Source of the DNA: Cupriavidus numazuensis
GTDB taxonomy: Bacteria > Pseudomonadota > Gammaproteobacteria > Burkholderiales > Burkholderiaceae
Reading direction: 5' to 3'
Assembly (NCBI RefSeq): GCF_905397435.1
Contig: NZ_CAJPVI010000056.1
Coordinates: 1 to 59,496 of the forward strand
DNA length: 59,496 nucleotides
Shown here: positions 53,504-59,496 of the stretch, in pieces
Layout of the letters: each line of letters starts with the position of its first letter
Position numbering within the stretch: position 1 is the stretch's first letter
The notes under the pieces: model-generated
What the model was told of the DNA's origin: nothing
The model's input: the letters and a program-made list of their open reading frames with translations, nothing else
The model's database searches: none
Program-made: the position numbers and the translations under genes

Positions 53504-54244
53504 TCAGTTCGCTACAGACGATTGCCAGGTATCCGGCACGGTGGTCGGCGCCCCGATGCGAACTGTCACCGATGTCGTGGTGCGGTGTCGGATGGCTTCG
53601 TACTGCGCGCCGTTGAATGTGCCTGATCGCTTCTCCAGGTGGATGGCCTGCAGGATGTACTGGCCCTTCCATGGCAGCGAGACGACCAGCTTGCCTTCCT
53701 TGTCCGACTTCACTTCGCGGACCCAGGCGTTCGGCGCGACGATGCGTACCTCGGTATCCGGCAGCGGCGTTCGATCAAACAGGACGCTGAATTCTCCGGG
53801 CTTGCCCGTTGGCACGATGTCGAGCGGCAAGCTGTCGGCGGAAGCGATGTTCCGCGCTTCGGGACCGATGAAGCGCGCGTAGAACATGGGTTTGACAACG
53901 CCGATATGCTGGCGCGACCAGTCCTTTACCGCGTAGCCCGCCTCTGTCGCCACAACCGTCGACGTGGCGGCAGGCACGCCAAAACTGAATCCATTGGCAG
54001 TCCGCTTTGCTGGCACATTCACTTGCGTGCCGTCGCGGCTGAAGACTCGCAGTTCCGGGCCTGGCATTTCGTCGAGCCGCCCGGGTGAGCGCTCCCTGAG
54101 CCCTTCCTCGTACTCGCCGAAGTACAAGTGTCCGCCATCCTTGTCCTGCTGCAGCCAGAGATAGTGCGCCTTGACGGGCGCCACCAGTGCAAGGCCGGCA
54201 ACGAACAGGATGCTCCTGCAAAGGCGTAGTGGTCGAAGCGTCAT
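53504..54244 (-). CDS. DUF4198 periplasmic protein
   Basis: The protein has 246 residues. A signal peptide ends near APVKA and the mature start is HYLWLQQDK, the early His-aromatic pattern of DUF4198. Later LPLDIVPTGKPGEFSVLF and VKSDKEGKLVVSLPWKGQYILQ show two beta-domains. It is 7 bp after the TonB receptor and has GAGGACGCC before the ATG, so it is co-transcribed. Metal binding in the periplasm is a family-level guess. Confidence 0.82.
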   Translation of the reverse strand: MTLRPLRLCRSILFVAGLALVAPVKAHYLWLQQDKDGGHLYFGEYEEGLRERSPGRLDEMPGPELRVFSRDGTQVNVPAKRTANGFSFGVPAATSTVVATEAGYAVKDWSRQHIGVVKPMFYARFIGPEARNIASADSLPLDIVPTGKPGEFSVLFDRTPLPDTEVRIVAPNAWVREVKSDKEGKLVVSLPWKGQYILQAIHLEKRSGTFNGAQYEAIRHRTTTSVTVRIGAPTTVPDTWQSSVAN

Positions 54245-54251
54245 GGCGTCC

Positions 54252-56423
54252 TCACTGGAAGCGGTAGCGGGCGGTCAGCATCGCGCTGCGCGTGTCGCCG
54301 GGCAGTGCGCCTACGAACGTGGGCGAGACATAGTAGGTCTTGTCCGTCAGGTTCTTCAGGTTCAGGGTCACGTCCCAGGTCTTCTGACGGTAGTAGACGG
54401 CGGCGTCGAACACGACATACGACGGAACACGGTAGAGGTTCAGGCTGTCGGCATAGCTGTCGCCCTTGTAGGTCACGCCGAAGCCGACACCCCAGCCATG
54501 AAGCGCCTGTTGCTGGAAGTCATAGGTGGTCCACAGTCGGCCGCCGGTGCGAGCCACACCTGGGGGACGCGTGCCGGCGATGCTGCGGTTGGTCACACCC
54601 ATTGCAGCGTTGGAGGCGACCGTATTGGATTCGACTTCAACGTCCTGCCACGCGAAGTTGGCGAGTACGGTCCAGCCGGCCATCGGCTGTGCCGTGACTT
54701 CGAGTTCGACGCCGCGGCTGTGGTCACGACCATCCGGCGTCGGGCTCAACGCGCCCGGCAACGTGATGTAGTAGTTCTTGCGCTCGGTGTCGAACAGTGC
54801 CACGTTGGTTTGCAGGCGGCCATCGAGCCAGTCTGCCTTGAAGCCGATTTCCTTGAGCAGCGAGCTTTCCGGCTGGGTGCTCAGCGCGGCGGGCTCAGTG
54901 GAGACGTTGATGAACTTGCTCGTCGAAACGCCGGTGTAGAACGAAAGCGAACGGGTCGGCTGCCAGACGGCACCCAGGGAACCGGAGGTGAGGTTCTGCG
55001 TATCGCCGATACTGCGGAAGGCGCCGCTCTGCGTGCCGATATCGCTGAACTTTACGCGGTCCGTGCGGACGGCTCCGCGGACCTTGAAGTGTTCGCCAAA
55101 CGCCATCTGGTCCTGCAGGTAGACACCGATGTCTTCCTGCTTCAGCACTCGGTTGAAGCCCTGGGAGACGACCGGCGACAACCCGGCCAGCGTGGTTTCC
55201 GGGACGACCGGCGCATTGATGTTCAGGATATTCGGCAGGTTGTAGCCGGTACGCACGGTATCGATATGCGTGTCGGTATATTCAAGTCCGAACAGAACCG
55301 TGTGGTCGACCGGACCTGTACGCGTCTTCCAGGTCAGTTCGTTCTGCGCCATGATGAAGTGGCCGTCGTCGACCTGGGTGCGCGCGGTTCGCCCGGTCAT
55401 CTGGTTCAGCGAGTTGCCGCCGTTGCCACCGGCGTTGCGGGTCATGTCGAGCGAGCGCTCGTCGTAGATGAAGGCCGTCCGCATGCTCAGCGCCGGGTCG
55501 ATGCGCCAGTCATGACTGACCGTCACGCGGTCGACGGTCTGCCGCGTATCGTTGAACGGGCTGTAGTAGCGAGAGTCGCGCGGTGCACCGGCAATCTTGC
55601 CCTGGTTGTTGAAGATGATGCCGTAGTTGTCCGGCACGATCCGGATGTCGCGATGGTCGTAGTCGATCGTCAGCGTCTTGTTGGTGTCGTAGGCCCAGCT
55701 GAGTGATGGCGAGATCTCCTTGATGTCGCGGGAGAGCCCCCGGTATCCATCGCTCTTTTCGACGTCGGCGATCAGGCGCGTGCTGAGGTTCGACGCGACT
55801 GGGCCGCCCACGTCCACATAGGTTCCCCAAGTGCCAAAGCTGCCGCCGAACGCACCCACCTCCGCGCCGAACGTCGAGCGCGGCGGCTTGGTGACGATAT
55901 TCACGGTGCCGCCGGGCTGTCCGGAACCGTACAAGGCTGAGCCGGGCCCCTTGAGGACTTCGAGTCGCTCGACGTCGTACATCGTGCGGTAGTAGCCGTT
56001 CTGGCTCGGGCCATCCGGATACCCGTCGCGCAGGAAGCGCATGGCGAGACCGCGGATCGTGTAGTTGTTGGCGAAGCCATAGCCGCCGGCGAGTTGAGGC
56101 TGTACACCCGCGGAGTTCTGCAATGCGTAGTTGAGGTCAACGGCGCCCTGTTCACGCAGCACTTCCTCCGGGATGACGGTGATGGCTGCCGGGATGTCGC
56201 GCAGGGGTGTGTCGGTTTTCGTGCCCGTTGTCACGGTGTCGTTCAGGCTGCCAGGTCTTGCCTGTGTTGCCGTGGCCGTCACCGCCGGCAGCACATGTTC
56301 GGAATTGGGGGGGGCTGTCGACTGCGCGCGCGCAGCGGGGGGTAGGCCGGCGAGCAGCGCGGAGGCCAGGGCGGCGAGAGCATGGGGACGCGGCACGAAG
56401 CCGGGACGGGCAGGGCGAGGCAT
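54252..56423 (-). CDS. TonB-dependent siderophore receptor, FhuA/FoxA-like branch
   Basis: The protein has 723 residues. A signal peptide ends at about ARAQST, the plug has TATATQARPGSLND, DIPAAITVIPEEVLREQG, NNYTIRGLAMRFLRDG and LEVLKGPGSALYGSGQPGGTVNIVTKPP, and the barrel closes with SAMLTARYRFQ. It resembles receptors for hydroxamate siderophores or other ferric chelates. DUF4198 and Fur-family genes follow on the same strand. A Fur-box-like site lies about 105 bp upstream. Confidence 0.93.
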   Translation of the reverse strand: MPRPARPGFVPRPHALAALASALLAGLPPAARAQSTAPPNSEHVLPAVTATATQARPGSLNDTVTTGTKTDTPLRDIPAAITVIPEEVLREQGAVDLNYALQNSAGVQPQLAGGYGFANNYTIRGLAMRFLRDGYPDGPSQNGYYRTMYDVERLEVLKGPGSALYGSGQPGGTVNIVTKPPRSTFGAEVGAFGGSFGTWGTYVDVGGPVASNLSTRLIADVEKSDGYRGLSRDIKEISPSLSWAYDTNKTLTIDYDHRDIRIVPDNYGIIFNNQGKIAGAPRDSRYYSPFNDTRQTVDRVTVSHDWRIDPALSMRTAFIYDERSLDMTRNAGGNGGNSLNQMTGRTARTQVDDGHFIMAQNELTWKTRTGPVDHTVLFGLEYTDTHIDTVRTGYNLPNILNINAPVVPETTLAGLSPVVSQGFNRVLKQEDIGVYLQDQMAFGEHFKVRGAVRTDRVKFSDIGTQSGAFRSIGDTQNLTSGSLGAVWQPTRSLSFYTGVSTSKFINVSTEPAALSTQPESSLLKEIGFKADWLDGRLQTNVALFDTERKNYYITLPGALSPTPDGRDHSRGVELEVTAQPMAGWTVLANFAWQDVEVESNTVASNAAMGVTNRSIAGTRPPGVARTGGRLWTTYDFQQQALHGWGVGFGVTYKGDSYADSLNLYRVPSYVVFDAAVYYRQKTWDVTLNLKNLTDKTYYVSPTFVGALPGDTRSAMLTARYRFQ

Positions 56424-56526
56424 AGGAACGAAAGACCGGAACGGAAATAGGTGGATGGATCGGCGCTGTTGGCCGGCGCTGGCTTCTGTCGGTGCCCCTC
56501 GTGTTGCCGAGGGCCATGTGAAGGCT

Positions 56527-56546
56527 AATGCGAACCATTTGCGATT
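56527..56546. promoter_or_regulatory. Possible Fur box before the second siderophore receptor
   Basis: AATGCGAACCATTTGCGATT has the ATGCGAA...TTTGCGAT symmetry of the box at 20423 but with more mismatches. It is upstream of the receptor on the minus strand. Confidence 0.45.
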
Positions 56547-56574
56547 GGGCGATCACATACCGCGCTCCCGGGCA

Positions 56575-56655
56575 GTTGTCCCATGGCTCCAGGACATTTG
56601 TCGGGGTCGAACATCGCTTCCACGCCGCGTTTTTGCGACACAGGACAAATGTCCT
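56575..56655. promoter_or_regulatory. Repeated GGACA/TGTCC operators before the tethered regulator
   Basis: AGGACATTTGTC (56591-56602) and AGGACAAATGTCCT (56642-56655, two 6-bp arms around AA) share one inverted GGACA/TGTC pattern. A half-site GTTGTCC lies at 56575-56581. They sit 150-230 bp before the membrane-anchored LuxR-type gene and may be its operators, or those of the divergent receptor. Confidence 0.45.
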
Positions 56656-56802
56656 GCCACCTTAAAGTGAATAGTGGAGCATATTCATGGGGGGGTTTCC
56701 CCCTTTCGGGGCTACCGGGTTAAGTGAGAATCAGTTACATTTACCGCCTATCTCGGGACGTTGGGCCGCCTCTGTGCCCACCGGCTGCTGTCCGGCAGTG
56801 CT

Positions 56803-57315
56803 ATGACGATCAAACTTCCACTTCTTCTGGCGGTGTTTCCGGCCTACCAGGCCTGGGATCTCTACCAGCTCGCCGTGTCTGCGGTTCCGACGTATCACTG
56901 GGTGACGGAAGCAGCTGCTACGGCTGCATTCATCGCCATCCTGTATCTGGTCATTCGCGACCGGAAGCAGGCCTGCCAAGCGTTCGACACGCTGAAGAAG
57001 TCGGCGGATGCTTCGGCGCGCGCGTTGATTGAGCGCAACGAGGGTGCACAACAGTCGACCAGGGACTTCCTGCAATCGATGCAGGACCAGTTCGATGCGT
57101 GGAGCCTGACACCCGCCGAGAAGGACGTTGCCCTGTTGCTGGTAAAGGGCCTTTCGCTCGAAGAGATTGCGCGCGTGCGCGAGAGCGGGGCCAAGACGGT
57201 GCGCCAGCATGCGGCTAACGTGTACGCCAAGGCAAAGCTCGAAGGCCGTCACCAGTTGGCGGCTTATTTCTTCGAAGACCTGCTAGCGCCGGTCACCACG
57301 CCTGTGAACCGATAG
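56803..57315 (+). CDS. Membrane-tethered LuxR-type HTH regulator
   Basis: The protein has 170 residues. Two N-terminal hydrophobic segments (LPLLLAVFPAYQAWDLYQLAV and VTEAAATAAFIAILYLVI) are followed by a ~50-residue linker (DRKQACQAFDTLKKSADASARALIERN) and a LuxR-type HTH: LTPAEKDVALLLVKGLSLEEIARVRESGAKTVRQHAANVYAKAKLEGRHQL. There is no receiver or ligand domain. It may regulate from the membrane, sensing through its two helices. The divergent TonB receptor is a candidate target. ATG 56803 is used. Confidence 0.82.
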   Translation: MTIKLPLLLAVFPAYQAWDLYQLAVSAVPTYHWVTEAAATAAFIAILYLVIRDRKQACQAFDTLKKSADASARALIERNEGAQQSTRDFLQSMQDQFDAWSLTPAEKDVALLLVKGLSLEEIARVRESGAKTVRQHAANVYAKAKLEGRHQLAAYFFEDLLAPVTTPVNR

Positions 57316-57778
57316 CGCTGCGGCAGGAAGCCTGCCGCCGTTTCGCGTTGCGCCGTTTTACTCCGGGCAGGCGGAATGCCGGTGGTGCGTCCGCAAGCTT
57401 GCACGGCACGCCAGGCAGTTCCGTGAAGACGTTGCCGTCCGGGCTCCGGTGCGTCGCGAAGAAAGTTGAGCATTTGTCGAGAAAGGCATCGGTCGCAGTC
57501 TGGGGGACCACGGCAATCCAGTCCGCCGCGTGCGCGTGATTGCCGGACACAGCTGCCAGGCGCACGCAATTGAACTGGCCACGAAAGTCCCCGGCTTCAG
57601 CGGCCCGGCGGTAATAGTCGTGCGCGATGCCGATGGCCGGTGCTACCTTCCAACCGTCTTCGAAGAAGCTCCCCACGATATTGAGCGATTTGGCATGTCC
57701 GGCGTCGGCGGCCTTGCAGAACCACTGCCAGGCCGCAGCGCGGTTCTGCGTATAGGGTGGGCCGATGCGCTCAAGTCG
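57293..57778 (-). pseudogene. 5'-truncated Sel1-repeat protein
   Basis: Reading upstream from GTG 57676 in frame gives PYTQNRAAAWQWFCKAADAGHAKS, a Sel1-like repeat, then EDGWKVAP, followed by YYRRAAEAGDFRGQFNCVRLA, a second repeat. The frame is blocked by TAA at 57779-57781, and no start codon lies between that stop and GTG 57676. The gene has lost its 5' end. The C-terminal ~70 residues are not repeat-like. It converges on the tethered regulator gene with a 23 bp overlap. Confidence 0.7.
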
Positions 57779-57906
57779 TTACCTGTCCTCGCCCTGTGTC
57801 TGCGCTAAGTTTCCGGGCTCAGACTGGCGGAAATGGCGCATGGGCCACAGCTCGCCGGCAATCAATCTATCCGGCAACTGTTTCAACCCCAGAACAAGGA
57901 CACAAG

Positions 57907-58671
57907 ATGAATTCAAACGACACACGTCGCTCATTGAGCAAGGTTCCTGCAATCACGCTGGCATTCTGGGTCATCAAGGTGGCTGCTACGACGCTGGGCG
58001 AAACCGGCGGTGACGCACTGTCGATGTCCATGCAGCTTGGCTACCTGTTGAGCACGGCCATCTTTGCAGTGGTGTTCATCATCGCCGTGTCAGCCCAGAT
58101 CCGCGCACGCACATATCAGCCGACGCTGTACTGGCTGACCATTGTCGCTACCACGACGGTCGGCACTACCCTTGCCGACTTTGCCGACCGCTCATTGGGC
58201 ATCGGCTACGCGGGCGGTACGTCACTGCTTTTGTTTCTACTGCTGGCATCGCTCGCCGTCTGGTACAAGTCGCTCGGCACGGTATCCGTGGAATCCGTTG
58301 CCACCGCCAAAGCGGAGATGTTTTACTGGGTGACCATCATGTTTTCCCAGACGCTGGGCACGGCGCTTGGTGACTGGACGGCCGACACGATCGGCCTCGG
58401 TTATGTCGGCGGCATGCTGGTCTTTGGCTCGTTGTTGGCGCTGCTGGCTGCCGCCTACTACTGGACGAACATCTCTCGCACGCTGCTTTTCTGGGCCGCC
58501 TTCATTCTCACGCGCCCATTGGGGGCGGTAGTGGGCGACTTCCTGGACAAGCCTGTGCAGTCCGGCGGATTGGCCATGAGCCGGTTTGGCGCATCCGCCG
58601 CGCTTGTCACCTTCATGGTCCTGTGTATTGCTTTCCTGCCGCAGCGTGCCGCTGTCCGGGGCAGCCACTGA
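57907..58671 (+). CDS. COG4705-type membrane protein
   Basis: The protein has 254 residues and about eight membrane segments in a two-fold repeat. TTLGETGGDALSMS, TTVGTTLADFADR, TLGTALGDWTADT and PLGAVVGDFLDKP are four related TxGxxxGD(x)xx loops, the internal duplication typical of COG4705. Members often sit beside metal-resistance and two-component genes. CAAGGACACAAG precedes the ATG. A DedA gene and the start of a response regulator follow on the same strand, so this was probably one operon. Confidence 0.85.
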   Translation: MNSNDTRRSLSKVPAITLAFWVIKVAATTLGETGGDALSMSMQLGYLLSTAIFAVVFIIAVSAQIRARTYQPTLYWLTIVATTTVGTTLADFADRSLGIGYAGGTSLLLFLLLASLAVWYKSLGTVSVESVATAKAEMFYWVTIMFSQTLGTALGDWTADTIGLGYVGGMLVFGSLLALLAAAYYWTNISRTLLFWAAFILTRPLGAVVGDFLDKPVQSGGLAMSRFGASAALVTFMVLCIAFLPQRAAVRGSH

Positions 58672-58701
58672 CCGGTACTCACCGACTGCGGAGATACCAT
58701 C

Positions 58702-59385
58702 GTGCTTGCTTCCGGAGTTCTTGCGTGGCTTGCCGGCGATCAACAACTGATGGAGTTGCTTTCCAGAAACTGGTTGTTGGGCGTATCACTCGTTGCCTGC
58801 GTGGTGTTCCTGGAAACGGGGCTTGTCGTGCTGCCATTCCTGCCAGGCGATTCGCTGCTGTTCGCAACCGGAGCTTTCCTCGGCGCCAGCGGCATCCTGC
58901 CACTCTGGCCTGTTGTGCTCATTACGGCGGCAGCGGTAGCGGGCGATGGCCTCAATTTCCTTGTCGGGCGCTCGCCCGCCGGCCAATGGCTAGCCCATCG
59001 CAGATGGATCAAACCGCCCCACCTGCAAAAGACACGCGAATACTTTGACCGTTTCGGCGGCTCGACGGTCACGATTGCCCGCTTCGTCCCCATTGTGCGG
59101 ACCATCACCCCGTTTCTCGCCGGGATGTCCGGCATGGAAGGGCGCCGGTTCGCGCTCTTCAACGTGATTGGCGGTTTGTTGTGGTGTCCGGGCTTGCTCC
59201 TTAGCGGCTATTGGCTCGGTGGCATATCATGGGTGCGCGACCATATGCAGTGGTTGACCCTGGGCATTGTCGTCGTATCCCTGCTGCCGGTCGGCATTCA
59301 ACTGTTGCGGGCTCGGCGCACGGCGGCTGCACGACGATCGCAGGCCATGGAGACCTTGAATGCGCGTACTTCTGGTCGAAGATGA
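58702..59385 (+). CDS. DedA-family membrane protein
   Basis: The protein has 227 residues. The motif FLETGLVVLPFLPGDSLLFATGAFLG and the later FDRFGGSTVTIARFVPIVRTITPFLAGMSGM (with the conserved Arg residues) identify a DedA/SNARE-associated protein, thought to move phospholipids or act as proton-dependent lipid flippases. GTG 58702 has GGAGATACC upstream. The last 26 bp overlap the response-regulator start. Confidence 0.93.
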   Translation: MLASGVLAWLAGDQQLMELLSRNWLLGVSLVACVVFLETGLVVLPFLPGDSLLFATGAFLGASGILPLWPVVLITAAAVAGDGLNFLVGRSPAGQWLAHRRWIKPPHLQKTREYFDRFGGSTVTIARFVPIVRTITPFLAGMSGMEGRRFALFNVIGGLLWCPGLLLSGYWLGGISWVRDHMQWLTLGIVVVSLLPVGIQLLRARRTAAARRSQAMETLNARTSGRR

Positions 59386-59389
59386 CCTA
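59360..59389 (+). pseudogene. Start of a response regulator cut by the IS
   Basis: ATG 59360 reads MRVLLVEDDL, the standard opening of an OmpR-family response regulator (the acidic pair of the receiver domain), then the IS terminus begins at CTAG 59387-59390. The rest is beyond the contig. It overlaps the dedA end by 26 bp, as expected for a coupled operon. Confidence 0.75.
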
Positions 59390-59496
59390 GGGCCTGTTCA
59401 CACTATCTGAGCCCGTCGACGATGAGCGCAAAATTGATGAAGGCGATGAACATCACGTCCAGCTTGTCGAACCGGGAGAAGATGCGACGAAAGCCT
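59387..59496 (-). mobile_element. 3' end of an IS5-family insertion sequence (right contig edge)
   Basis: Reverse complement of 2-111: terminus GGGCCTGTTCACAC next to CTAG, then the C-terminal transposase tail ending at a stop (minus strand, 59405-59403). Coding continues past the window. This copy interrupts the response-regulator gene after about ten codons. Confidence 0.85.

Overview
This 59.5 kb window looks like one contig of a draft genome of a high-GC beta-proteobacterium. The Cupriavidus/Ralstonia group is the best guess from codon use, Bug-type receptors and overall gene content; no rRNA, tRNA or core marker gene is present to prove it. Both ends carry the same ~110 bp in opposite orientation: the 3' end of an IS5-family transposase plus the IS terminus. 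The contig therefore probably stops where the assembler met copies of one insertion sequence.

Region 1 (about 112-9170) is accessory DNA of lower GC. It is the tnsABC + tnsD/tniQ end of a Tn7-like transposon. A recognisable terminus lies at about 9121-9170 (TGTGGGTGTCCGCG followed by two ATAAAGTCGTTAC repeats). The other terminus is not in the window. Its three non-transposition genes are two tandem HAD-fold proteins and one calcineurin-type phosphoesterase. All three have substitutions at canonical catalytic or metal-binding positions. The phosphoesterase sits between the terminus and tnsA.

Region 2 (9200-22500) is an iron-acquisition and extracytoplasmic redox locus. A Fur-box-led operon encodes a PepSY membrane protein, a DUF2271 protein with an ApbE flavinylation motif (DGISGAT), a DUF4198 protein, ApbE itself and a membrane flavodoxin reductase. 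A TonB siderophore receptor with its own Fur box and an MFS transporter follow. Between them lie a hemolysin III homologue, a chloroperoxidase-like hydrolase, small membrane and cupin proteins, and a nested inverted-repeat region (17.35-18.16 kb).

Region 3 (22.7-36.1 kb) holds an acyl-CoA catabolic operon (CoA ligase, Bug receptor, SDR, acyl-CoA dehydrogenase). Next come a phospholipase-D lipoprotein containing a hexanucleotide tandem repeat, a zinc alcohol dehydrogenase, a periplasmic ClpP-like/LprI fusion, a LysR regulator beside a carotenoid-oxygenase-family enzyme, a DUF6630 protein and an ArsR regulator. A low-GC insert (36.2-38.8 kb) follows, with one unknown membrane protein flanked by iterated CATTAAA-type repeats.

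Region 4 (38.8-52.8 kb) looks like one catabolic locus. It has a five-gene operon (ABC ATPase, quinone oxidoreductase, GST, dehydroquinase-like protein, 2-hydroxyacid dehydrogenase), a flavin monooxygenase, an FMN 2-hydroxyacid oxidase, a RidA-DUF1028-LysR-M20 operon, and a binding protein with two permeases. The ATPase and the permease operon each lack what the other has. The substrate is unknown, but the enzyme set suits a nitrogen-containing, amide-like compound.

Region 5 (52.8-59.4 kb) has a second TonB receptor with a DUF4198 protein and a Fur-family regulator, a membrane-tethered LuxR-type regulator, a 5'-truncated Sel1 gene, a COG4705 membrane protein, a DedA protein, and the first ten codons of a response regulator cut off by the right-hand IS copy.
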